NCBI GenBank assembly: GCA_964017195.1 | Contig: OZ024894.1 | Coordinates: 34,655,614 to 34,719,613, forward strand | DNA length: 64,000 nucleotides | Direction of reading: 5' to 3' | DNA from: Siderastrea radians | Lineage: Eukaryota > Cnidaria > Anthozoa > Scleractinia > Rhizangiidae | Part shown: positions 48,511-58,376 of the stretch, piece after piece | Layout of the letters: each line of letters opens with the position of its first letter | Numbering within the stretch: position 1 is the first letter of the stretch | Position numbers and translations under genes: made by a program | The notes under the pieces: model-generated | The model's database searches: none | What the model saw: only the letters and a program-made list of their open reading frames with translations | What the model was told of the DNA's origin: nothing

Positions 48511-49760
48511 ACATTTTCCATATCACCAGTTAGGTCTTGAGGGCTACACTTAATTTCATACCTTCCAATTAGGCTGTCAAATTTGCGAGTGCCTGCATCA
48601 TTTTCGCACCCCTTAAGGCAACATTTTGCACCTCCAGTTAAACGCCCATTCATAATTACAGCCCCAGATATTTCTTTCAATGGCACAAAGTCATGTAAAG
48701 GTTTACCACTGCTTGAAAGCCAGTATAAATCACTTGTTATGTTAAATTTGGAATTCACCTGTGACCTCAAGTCAGAAACAGTTGCATGTGGTGCAAAGGT
48801 AAAAGAGTGTGATTTTCCTGTTACATCCATAACTAAAATAGATGTAACAAACCTTTTTGACCTAAACACCATACTGAAGAAAATACCAGGGTGGTGAAGT
48901 TCTGCCATTTTTATATAAGGATAACTCAACAACACACCAAGGAAAAGATACAAAATAGGGAACAACAGGGGAAGGTCTGTAGGAAGAGTGGAGCTAGCAT
49001 CAAAGCTTTCACCAACTGTTGTAACAACTACCAAATATGAAACCACCAGAAATCGATAGGGTAAAGCAGATATGGTCAGAATGAGAGCAGTGGCTGCTAA
49101 GTAAAAGGGGACAGAATGGCCTGCTGCCATAGTATGATTTGTTGCAAGATTTAACAAGATGCTGTAGTACAGTAAAAGACATGTGATCATAACAGTGGAA
49201 AGAAAAACCTTTGATGCTAGATTCCAAAAATATTGCACAAGAAAGAATTTGGGTAGTGACTTGAAATGTAAACAAGTCTTATAAAGAGGTTCAAGCAGAT
49301 ATAAAGACAATTTTATAATAACAACAGCAGGAAAAAAGATTATCTCCAACAAATAATTTAGTGTTTGGCTGTCCTTTACAATGTGCTTTGAACAAGTTTT
49401 GCAAATGATTTCCCAGTTCATGAGGACAATGATTGTAAGTACAGCACAAACAATAGTAATGGTTGAATAAAATAGATTGGACAGGAGAGTGTGATGAAAT
49501 TGCCTTGTTTTAAACTGTTGTAAACACAAGCATAACATCAGTAACAGTGCCCACTGAAGCACACCCAAATTTGCATCAATCAGATGAACACTTGCCCCAC
49601 ACCATTGGCGTGGCATTTTTTGATTGGAATTTGGCAGGAACTTGAAGGAATGTAAAGGGTATGAGGCAGCCTTGCAATGTTTGGAAAGGCTTTTGAAATA
49701 GCTGCCATTACAACATGACTGAACAGAACAGATGCCACAAGATACACAAAGAAATGGCAT
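48489..49760 (-). pseudogene. Multi-span membrane domain fused to a ubiquitin-like domain, N-terminus of the polyprotein
   Basis: 423 codons from ATG at 49758-49760. Residues 5-35 are Cys-rich. Residues 65-300 hold six or seven strongly hydrophobic segments (for example WALLLMLCLCL, STITIVCAVLTIIVL, FFPAVVIIKLSLYLL, LAATALILTISALP, LLFPILYLFLGVLL). Residues 307-377 (48842-48630) read as a ubiquitin-like beta-grasp: ILVMDVTGKSHSF, TVSDLRSQVNSKF, GKPLHDFVPL, VIMNGRLTGG, the last close to ubiquitin's R-L-R-G-G end. A Cys-rich stretch follows (AKCCLKGC). The frame is intact here, so this part has decayed least. The membrane family is not recognised. The Gly-Gly followed by more protein suggests a processing point; that is inference. 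Confidence 0.6.
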
Positions 49761-50818
49761 TGCTCATGGAAAAAACAAGTAACGTTTATACTAAATCATA
49801 CAGCAAAATTGCCGTTACCAAAATTAAAAGAAATACCATTTTTAATTCGTAATTTGTTTCTTTATATTTTCTGCTAAATAATAATTATTGACACTACAAT
49901 AATATTACATTAATATTGTCACTTTTCGTTTAATTATTATTAATTATTATTATATACAACTATTTTATTATAATTAGAACTATTTTTCTTTTTTTCTTTC
50001 TTATAAAGTAATTATATTATTCAGTAAAGTAAATGTTGTGATTTTTATGTCAATTTATTGTCACACTTGTGTGTTCAACACCAGACTTTATATAATAGTA
50101 TATACACCAAATTTGAAAACCAAGTAAAGCTTATTCCCGAAGGCACACTGTTTTTAAAAAGAAACAATGAAACAATTTTGAAGGCCACGCAAGCGCAACA
50201 CCACATGATAACGACAGCAAAACAACCACAACACAATACACTGTATTTACCTCGCAGGAAGCAACAATTATGCCACACAGATCAAAATTACCGCACAATC
50301 AATATTTTAAAAAGCCAATAGATTGCATTAAGCAGCGTAAAAGCCCACAAATTTAAAAACAGAAAACCAAGACAATTAACACAAGGACAGTCGGACGAAA
50401 GATTGAAGACAGCCAACAAAAGTAGGCACTCACAAAGAGACAGAAATCGATCACACCGCTGTGACATTTGGAGGGAAATCAAGAAATCAACAATAGCCCA
50501 CACTCAAACGGACTGATATGGAGAACGGCTGATTCAATCCCTACAAAAATGTATCGAATTTAAACGTGTGTGATCAGTGAATAAAACCTCCTATTCTGAA
50601 GACTATTCGTTGCGTATTTTAGAGAAGAAAAGGAACTGATTAACGTTGACCTTGCTGGTCCCGCAAACAAGATGGCGGTCCCGCCACAAAGTCCTCGACA
50701 CAAAAATTACACAATTACGCACACAAAACACTACAACAGTTTATACAAACAGATAAAAGCAACAACAAAGCTCACACACTAACGATCAAATTATCGAACA
50801 ATAGCGATATTAGCCTAG
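49761..50818 (-). other. Upstream region of the polyprotein gene, interrupted by the LINE
   Basis: AT-rich with AATTATTATTAATTATTATTA runs at 49920-49980, then less AT-rich toward 50640-50720 (GCAAACAAGATGGCGGTCCC). No gene seen. 50806-50818 is the left copy of the LINE target site; the original sequence continues at 56194-56360. Confidence 0.45.
50806..50818. repeat. Left target-site duplication of the LINE
   Basis: GATATTAGCCTAG, repeated exactly at 56181-56193 just after the poly-A tail. Confidence 0.9.
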
Positions 50819-50917
50819 CCTAGAGTTTGAGGGATTACCGCTGATCATGGAGGAGTGAGGACGTCTCTTGCAACGCTCCGCAGAAAAACTGAAAAATTTT
50901 AGCCTAAAATCCCGCGT

Positions 50918-51835
50918 ATGGAATTTATCAGATCAACTATCAAGAGAAAATCGCGAGGTTCATCTTCTGGAGACTCTGCCTGCTCCCCAGACGAGAAGAA
51001 ACAAAAAGAAAGTTCTGGAGATATTATCCTTGAAGCCTTCAATATGGCGGAAGGTATGGCGGAAGGTTTGGCCGAGAAGGTCGACCTTATCTTATCGAAA
51101 TTGTCCAAGCTTGACAAACTGGATCAGATCGAACTCCGTCTAAACAACCTTACCACCTTTGTCTCCAGTATTGAAATGTCCGTGAGTAGGCTTGAAAAAG
51201 AAGTCTCAGCTCTCGATTCTAAAACCAAGACCATCGACAAGTCGGTCAACGAGCTGAAAGAAAGCGTAAGTTTCTGTGAAGATGAAATTGAAGAAATGAA
51301 AAAGAATGCCTATGACATCAAAGACGGCTGCACTTCAGACATCGAAGACCTACGTAAGCAGTTTTTGTATTTAGAACATTACAGCAGAAGGGAAAATTTA
51401 AAGTTTTTGGGCATTCCTGAGAGGATCATTTCTGCCGACGAAGATGATGACAGGCCGAGCGAAGACACGAAGGCAATTGTTTACAAGTTTATGGAGGATG
51501 AGCTGGCGATAGAAAACCCACAGCAGAAAATTGAATTTCAACGCATTCACCGTTTGGGAAAATCAGCCAAGAATGGGCCACGTCCAATCCTAGCCCGATT
51601 TCTCCGCTATTCAGACCGCGAGGAAGTTTTACAGCTGGCTCGAAGTAAGTTGAAAGATTCTGATTTTGCAGTCTACGAAGACATTCCCAAAGAACTGTAT
51701 GACATTCGAAAAGCTCAAATGCACAAAGTTAAAGCAGCGAAGAAAAAGGGTTTAAAAGCTGCTTTCAGTAAGGTCCAGCCTGATCGCCTCTTTACTAACG
51801 GCAAATTTATCCCTGTAAACCAACCGTATTTCTAG
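50918..51835 (+). CDS. LINE ORF1 protein (L1-type RNA-binding chaperone)
   Basis: 305 codons, open. Residues 1-35 are basic and Ser-rich. A long coiled coil at about 45-130 (repeating LSKLDKLDQIELRLNNL and ISRLEKEVSAL-like heptads) should trimerise the protein. LEHYSRRENLKFLGIPE at about 147-163 is the classic entry to the L1 ORF1 RNA-binding domain. FQRIHRLGK and RPILARFLRYSDREEVL, then VYEDIPKELYDIRKAQ, form the C-terminal domain. The usual role is to coat LINE RNA and act as a nucleic-acid chaperone in the cytoplasm. It is the only undamaged frame of this element. Confidence 0.88.
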   Translation: MEFIRSTIKRKSRGSSSGDSACSPDEKKQKESSGDIILEAFNMAEGMAEGLAEKVDLILSKLSKLDKLDQIELRLNNLTTFVSSIEMSVSRLEKEVSALDSKTKTIDKSVNELKESVSFCEDEIEEMKKNAYDIKDGCTSDIEDLRKQFLYLEHYSRRENLKFLGIPERIISADEDDDRPSEDTKAIVYKFMEDELAIENPQQKIEFQRIHRLGKSAKNGPRPILARFLRYSDREEVLQLARSKLKDSDFAVYEDIPKELYDIRKAQMHKVKAAKKKGLKAAFSKVQPDRLFTNGKFIPVNQPYF

Positions 51836-52172
51836 GTTTATTGTCTTTTCCTTCATAAATTATATAACTATGAGACACCACTCTTGTAAGAAACAAAAAT
51901 TATGCAAGAATGCAGGATTTTGCTTTGAATAGCCTTTTAACGGCTCTGCGGAGCGTGCATGACGCCCGGAGAAGATGACGCCCACACAACTTGTTTTGGG
52001 GCAATGGGTAACACTATGCTTTTTTCTTTGTTTTGTTTTGTATGTGTTTAAAGTTTTTCCAGATATCAGTTTTTTCAATAAGTTTATCAGTTTTTGCAGT
52101 GTAATTATCTCTTTTTGTTCACTCGGCTCCACTTCCTTTAATGTTTCCATCTACTACTTTTAACACCCCCAC

Positions 52173-55100
52173 TTGAGTATCGCTAATTATAATTTTAAGC
52201 TTTTGTCCTTAAATGCTCGAGGGATTCGCGATTTTCATAAGCGTAAAGCAATTTTTACATGGATTAAGAAACAAAAAGTCGATCTCGCTTTTCTCCAAGA
52301 AACATACAGCTCCCGTGAAATTGAAAATCAATGGAAGTTTCAATGGCTAGGCAGAATGTTGTTTTCGCACGGCACAACTCACAGCAAAGGCGTTCTTATT
52401 CTTTTCAGCGGCGATCTTCAGATTGATATTAAGAACGTGCAGGGGGATAGCGAAGGCCGATATATCTTTGTGGAAGCACTTGTTCAAGATACACCGTTTC
52501 TTTTTGTTAATTTATATGCGCCAACGGAAAGGTGTGAACAATGCCCTTTCTTTGATCGCTTTGCCGAGGCTTTAGAAAACATGAATGCCGACCCCAACAG
52601 TCAAATTATCATTGGTGGTGACTTTAACACTCATCTTGACCCTATACTTGATAATCTAGGAAGAAAGAATAGAATCCAAACCTTCTGTTAAAAAACTTAA
52701 CGAAATAATGACGGCAATGGATCTTATTGACATTTGGAGAATTCGCAATCCCGAAAAAAAGCGATACACGTGGACTCAAAAGAAACCGTTAATAAGACGA
52801 CGCCTAGATTACTGGCTCATCAGCACAGAAATTCAAGATGACATCACGGAAGCAAACATAATCCCTGCTATTAAGTCTGATCATTCGGCAATAACTCTCA
52901 CAATAAATAGCCTAGATAAGCAACCATTTGGCCCTTCTCACTGGAAATTTAATTCTAGCCTCTTAGACGATGCGACTTATATCCATCTCATCACCTCAAA
53001 ATATTCCGACTGGCTTAACGAATTCAAAGACGTCAACGACAAACGCGTTCTGTGGGATCTAATTAAGTATAGAATAAGACAAGTTTCTATTAAATATAGC
53101 AAGGAAAAAGCTAGAGAACGAAGAGCCCGTCTGGTAGAAGCCGAACAAAAAGTTACGCAGTGCGATTTAATCTGCAATACAGACCCTTCAGAGAAAAACA
53201 TCTATAACCTTGAGACTGCAAAATATGAATACGAACTTCTTTACGACTATATTGTGCGGGGAAACATTGTAAGATCAAGAATAAATTGGTATGAAAATGG
53301 CGAAAAAAATTCAAAATACTTTCTTAATCTAGAAACTACAAGGTCCAGTAAAACCGCGGTCCGTCGACTTTTTGATTCTAAAGGAAAGATAACGGTTAAC
53401 CCACAAGCTATAATGAACGAACTTAAAAGCTACTATCAAAATCTATACAGTAGCCGCGATCACGACTCGAATGAGGATCTTTGCTCAGATTTTTTGGATA
53501 ACAATAGCATCCCAACTCTAAGTGAACAATCAATGTTGGTATGCGAAGGAAAGCTTTCGCTCACGGAATGCCATAAAGCTCTACAAAAATTTCCAAACGG
53601 TAAAACGCCGGGTAATGATGGCCTTACTGCCGAGTTTTACAAATGTTTTTGGAACTTACTAGGTCAGCAACTTACGGACTCCTTAAATTTCTCTTTTGAG
53701 AACGGCGAATTATCTAACTCACAAAAACAGGCTGTCATTAGGCTTATAGACAAAAAAGACAGGGACAGAAGATACATTAAGAATTGGAGACCTATCTCTC
53801 TTTTAAATGTCGACGTTAAAATTGCCTCGAAAGCCCTCGCCTCGCGTTTAGAAAAAGTTTTACCAGAGATCATACATCCTGATCAGTATGCTTATGTCAA
53901 AGGAAGAACGATATTCGATGCTGTTAGGACAATTGACGATATTATGGAATACACTAAAATCAAACAGCTACCTGGACTAATGGTTGCTTTCGACTTCGAA
54001 AAAGCTTTCGATTCATTAAGTTGGCCTTTTTTGTTTAAAGCTTTGAAATCTTTTAACTTTGGTGAGTCCTTCATTAAATGGGTTTCTACACTTTATTCCA
54101 ATATTTCAAGCTGCGTCCTCAACAACGGCTTTGCGACACAAATGTTTGAAGTACGCAGGGGTGTTAGACAAGGTGACCCACTGTCGGCCTATCTTTTCAT
54201 CGTGGCTCTGGAGGTATTGCTTATCAAAATTCGTTGCGATAAGGAGATCAGAGGAATTATGGTTGAAAAAAGAGAAATAAAATTAGCAGCTTTTGCTGAT
54301 GACTTAACTACATTCTTACAAGGAATCAACTCCGTTCAACGCCTTTCTATAATTCTAGACGGCTTTGGAATCTGCTCAGGTCTGAAACTAAATGCGGAGA
54401 AGACCGAAGCTTTATGGTTGGGGAGCAATCACGAGAACCCTCCGTATATCGATATAGAGAAAGTTAATAAACCAATCAAGATTCTAGGGGTGCATTTTAC
54501 TTACAACTGGCGCAAACGTCAAGAACTAAATTTCGATGCTGTATTGAAATCGATATCGAAAACTCTGAAGGGGTGGAAATGGAGGAACCTCGCCCTATAT
54601 GGGAAAATCCAGGTCGTGAAATCCTTCGTCATACCCAAATTTATGTTTCGTGCTTCTCTCATCTGTCTCTCTAAAGATATCATAAAACAGGCTAACTCCG
54701 TTATTTATAAATTTATTTGGAAAGGAACGGATAAAATCAAACGTCTCGCTATTATCAGCGATTACAAAAACGGTGGTTTAAGAATGCCTCACATTGAAAC
54801 ATTAATCGACACACATCGCATTATGTGTCTTAAAAAATATTCTCAGGACTATATTTCCCCTTGGAAGCACATCCTGTCTTTTTTTCTGAAGGACTACGGG
54901 GCAAATTTCTTTTGCATTGTAATTTTAGTGTTGCTGATTTACCTAGCTATCTTCCAAATTTCTATAAAGAGTGTTTCACAGTCTGGTGCAAACTATCAAC
55001 CTTATCTGTTTCAACTCGCGAACATGTCCTAGAACAAGTATTATGGAACAACCAATTCCTTCGCATTGACGGAAAGCCCGTATTCTGCAAGAAAATATCT

Positions 55101-55954
55101 TCTAACGGTATAATATCCCTTGGAAGCATATTGACAAAAAATGGAAATCTCAAACCTTGGAATTTTTTTAAAGTAAATGGACTAAATCCCAACGACTATC
55201 TTCTACTTATAGGTCTTTATAAATCGCTCCCTTTTGCATGGAAAAAACTCATTAAATCCAATGATGAAGCTGATGATCCATCTATCTCTCAAAACACTGC
55301 CCTTAAATTCACTCTTAATTTGAAGGACGATACTCTGAGCCTTGACTCAATTACATCCTCAAAACTGTACTGGAAACAGATAGAGACTATTCAGGTCTAT
55401 CCCTCTGCACGAGTCAAATACACTACTCGATTCTCTACTTGCAATCTTGATTGGGACTCAATCTATTTGATTCCGCACCTTGTCACCCTAGACACCAAAA
55501 CAAGAACTTTTCAATATAAAGTACTTAATCGAATAATCTTTACTAACAAAACACTATACAAAATGAGGTTAGTCGACTCACCTCTTTGCACCTTTTGTAA
55601 AATTTCAGATGAATCCCTCGAGCATCTATTATGTAGTTGTGAATTTACTATAGCTTTCTGGAAGTCTGTTGTTCTTTGGGTTAAGTCTTTACACATTGAC
55701 ATTGACTCTCTAAACGATTGCGACATCATTTTTGGTCTTATACACAAAAGAGGCCTCACTGGCTGCTTTTAAATCATATAATCATTGCTGGCAAACAGAT
55801 TATCTATCAAAACCGTCTGAAAAACTATGTACCATTACTGTCTCATCTTATAGCTAAATTAAGGTATACAGAATCTATTGAACGAGCAATAGCTAAAAAG
55901 AACAACAGACTTAACATACACGAAGGGAAGTGGAAGCCTTTGCTTAATATTTAA
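52173..55954 (+). pseudogene. LINE ORF2 (endonuclease plus reverse transcriptase), three frameshifts
   Basis: The endonuclease part (52173-52691) shows LLSLNARGI, FLQETYSS, NLYAPTE and IIGGDFNTH. A one-base shift at about 52665 moves to 52690-54905, with RRRLDYWLIS and SDHSAITL completing the endonuclease, then the reverse transcriptase: RPISLLNVDVKI, VAFDFEKAFDSL, RRGVRQGDPLSAYLF, the catalytic FADDLTTF and LKLNAEKTEALW. A second shift at about 54905 leads to the C-terminal part with CTFCKISDESLEHLLCSC, a zf-RVT-like finger. A third shift at about 55760 reaches the stop at 55954. Catalytic residues are present, but the chain cannot be made whole, so the copy is dead in cis. Confidence 0.9.
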
Positions 55955-56180
55955 TGTATCAAAAAGATACTGTACCGCTGGAAAAATTTAAATTTAATTA
56001 ATTATTAAATTAATTTTATTTTATTTCATGTTGTTTTTTTCGTTTTAGTGTGTATAGGCCGTTTATTTTTATCTATGACAGTGATGTAATGCAATGTATG
56101 TAGTGTAACGTATGCAACGTAGTCAGTAATCTCAGTCGATGTGTGTATGTAAAGATGTTAAAATAACAATTAAAAAAAAA

Positions 56181-56360
56181 GATATTAGCCTAGTGTTTTG
56201 TCTCTTCTTGACCTCTGTTGTTCTTGCTTCAATGGCGTCCTACGCTAATCTGCACAAACGACGCGAAACTCTCGCCCGTTGCTATGTGACGTCACACTGG
56301 CAAGCGGAATGGGTCAACAAACTTAATTGGAAAACAATAGAGACGCCCCCTCCCTCCTGG
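56181..56360. other. Right target duplication and last part of the large transposon
   Basis: 56181-56193 is the right copy of GATATTAGCCTAG. 56194-56360 is the continuation of 50818 before the LINE landed, ending GCCCCCTCCCTCCTG. The next bases, from GTATTTAGAATTACC, are B-type upstream DNA also found at 15818 and 27299, so the right edge of the large insertion is at 56359-56361. Confidence 0.6.
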
Positions 56361-56908
56361 TATTTAGAATTACCATATAATTTTAAAAAAGAAAGACGTC
56401 AATTACCAATATTGCCTTAGGAAGACGTATTGCATTAATAATTGGTTCTCCCACCGGATTTTCAAACAGATTGTATACTATTTGGCTAAAATAGTATTTC
56501 TATGTATATTTGTTTGTGGCTGTTGCGACTACTGGTAAGAGCCGTTTTTATATTTAAAAATAAGTTTATTTTGTGGTCTTCATTCAAAGCAATTTTAAAA
56601 TTTAGGAGTTAAACATCAATTATTTCTTATTTGCTCGTCGCTGTTAAATCTTTACGAGATGGACAGTACAGAAAACTATAAGGAAAACTTAATTTTCCCT
56701 TGTCGATGTGTCTCCGTTCATATTTTTTCAGTCAAAAGCGTTATTTTATAGTAGAAACTTAAATAAACCACATATTATGCAAAGAGGCCATGATCACGCA
56801 ATATTAGTTGCTCAAAGTCGTTTATACTTCTTTGAGCTGAGTTAATATATTTATTTTTCGGTTAATTGCCCATCTACAGGTAATTTTTTCTTCTTCCTTT
56901 TTTGGCAG
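56361..56908 (+). promoter_or_regulatory. B3 upstream region with conserved block
   Basis: Co-linear with 15818-16708. A single copy of the AGAGGCCATGATCACGCAAT block lies at about 56781-56800, then CAGTTAATTGCCC-like DNA (GGTTAATTGCCCATCTACAG) and acceptor-like TTTTTTGGCAG ending at 56908. The large insertion cut this region off at its left end, 420 bases before the block. Confidence 0.5.
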
Positions 56909-57086
56909 CCTTAATTTCAGCGATGAATTAGAGTAGGATCCTAACTTTTGCGATAACATATAATTTGGGATTACAAACAACAACCGTTTGCACCTTATTT
57001 GCATAAACACCAGGCATCCACAAAGGCCGTGGGTAGAATTTCTGAGACGCAGGACATTAATCTCGAAGATCAGGTATGCTGTAAAG
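56909..57086 (+). other. Non-coding leader exon of B3
   Basis: Same borders as in B1 and B2: starts after TTTGGCAG, ends CTGTAAAG before GTAAGT at 57087. An alternative donor TTTG/GTAAGT lies at about 57180. The coding exon opens after ATCGACAG ending at 58376; the intron is about 1.29 kb. Confidence 0.55.
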
Positions 57087-57462
57087 GTAAGTTAGGCTGA
57101 GTATTTTCGTCCTCCAGTTAACTGTTTATTGGCTTTGATTTCAAAGATACGGTAGCAAATGGGAAAATTTGTATCTTTGGTAAGTAATTTTGACAACATC
57201 GGATCGGCTATGCGCTGGCAAATGTTCCATCTAGTCGCTGGCAATAATAACTGGCACTTTGCTGTTTTTGCTGCTACCTTCGAATACCTGTTAAAACCTT
57301 CACTGTTTTAATTGTTTAAAAGGATAATAAGCACTAAAAAGGACGACTAAATTGTGGCGTTTAAGACAGCCACTCATAGAACTGTATGACACCACACTGT
57401 TTCTATGACTGAAACTGTACTCCTGCGACGCCGGTGAAGAAGTGAATCACTTTAATTTGATA

Positions 57463-57643
57463 GAGCAGTTTTCAAATGAGTGTCGAAAGTAATGTTGTGT
57501 TTGCTTTGGTTTTGCTTTACTTCGCTCTCTGATTGGATAAAAGAGTTCGCGTCACTTTTTCAACCAATCAGAGGTTAAACCAAAATTGGTTAGAATAATT
57601 ACTTTGGTTTTGGTTTTACGACACTCATAGTTGAAAACTGCGC
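57463..57643. mobile_element. MITE in the B3 leader intron
   Basis: The ends GAGCAGTTTTCAAATGAGTG and reverse-complemented GCGCAGTTTTCAACTATGAG pair, followed by TGTCG on both sides. Absent from the equivalent place in B1, so it inserted after the B1/B3 split or was lost in B1. About 180 bp, no coding content. Confidence 0.7.
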
Positions 57644-57654
57644 AATCAACTGAG

Positions 57655-57800
57655 TTGAAATAGGGAAATTTGGCCACTGTAAAGAGATTCAGAAACGGAT
57701 GTTCGAGAATCAGCTAAGAGGTTATGAGTTGTGTCCCTTGATTCGCTCCGACAGAGGGTAACGCTAGAAACGTCACCTTTTGACCTTCTATCAACTCGTT
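57655..57800. repeat. Decayed copy of the B2-intron foldback MITE
   Basis: Shares GAAATAGGGAAATTTGGCCA, GATTCGCTCCGACAGA and GAAACGTCA with 32480-32620, but the arms no longer pair well. Confidence 0.5.
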
Positions 57801-58376
57801 TGACCAACACCAAATTGAAACGAATGCAACCAGGGCGGGATGGTGCACTCGTTCTTTATTTTTTACTGGTAAATGGCAACTCATCGGGCACGACCGTGAG
57901 TTCAGCAACAACTTTGAGGTCATAAGTCATAAAGGAGCACGGCTTTGTACTTGTTTTGAATGAAGTCTTACAACACTAGAAATAAACAATTACAGGGTTG
58001 CGGATGCTCTGTTTTCCGGAATAAATGAGACTTAGCCTCTTTCACTTCCAGTTCCCCATCTGTTCATGTAACAGTTACCTTATGATCTTATTCAGAATAA
58101 CATCATCAGCACAGAAGCCTTATCGAATGGATATAGGTTTAACCTCAAAATATTGAACTTAAAAGAACAATTGAAACTTAACCGTTCTAGAGTTACTGTC
58201 ATTAGTTTTTTATTAGAAATCTTTCCCAGTTGGCGTCACAGCGAAAATAAAGGGAAACAGACAGATTCAAGAAACTTTTGCATTTATTTTATGCATCTCC
58301 ATTTTAGAGAGGTATAATTCAGCTATTACTGTATAATGACATTCATTTATCATTGAACTTTTCATTTAATCGACAG

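Larger units (their letters stand above)
50819..56180 (+). mobile_element. Full-length L1/Tx1-like LINE, inactive
   Basis: 5,362 bp between exact 13 bp target duplications, with a poly-A tail at 56172-56180. It has a 99 bp 5' leader, ORF1 (50918-51835) and a broken ORF2 (52173-55954). The coiled-coil/RRM-like ORF1, apurinic endonuclease, reverse transcriptase and C-terminal Cys-rich finger place it with the L1/Tx1 group. It inserted into the 5' region of the large polyprotein transposon, on the opposite strand. Confidence 0.9.
39591..56360 (-). mobile_element. Large P-element-superfamily-like transposon with multi-domain polyprotein, interrupted twice
   Basis: Minus-strand coding runs at 49760-39591 contain a P-type transposase embedded among membrane, ubiquitin-like, zinc-knuckle, YqaJ nuclease and ParB-like domains. 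The segments read in one order on one strand with no introns needed, separated by single-base frameshifts and stops, as if from one long frame. The element is interrupted by a nested transposon (42122-44187) and, in its upstream region, by a LINE (50819-56180). The right edge is placed near 56360 because B3-type flank (TATTTAGAATTACCATATAA), also present at 15818 and 27299, resumes there. The left edge and terminal repeats were not found; 39591 is only the end of the coding part. Calling it one element is inference. Confidence 0.6.

Noticed and set aside
54059..54280. Extra frames overlapping the LINE ORF2 and on its opposite strand
   Set aside because: By-products of the reverse transcriptase coding sequence.
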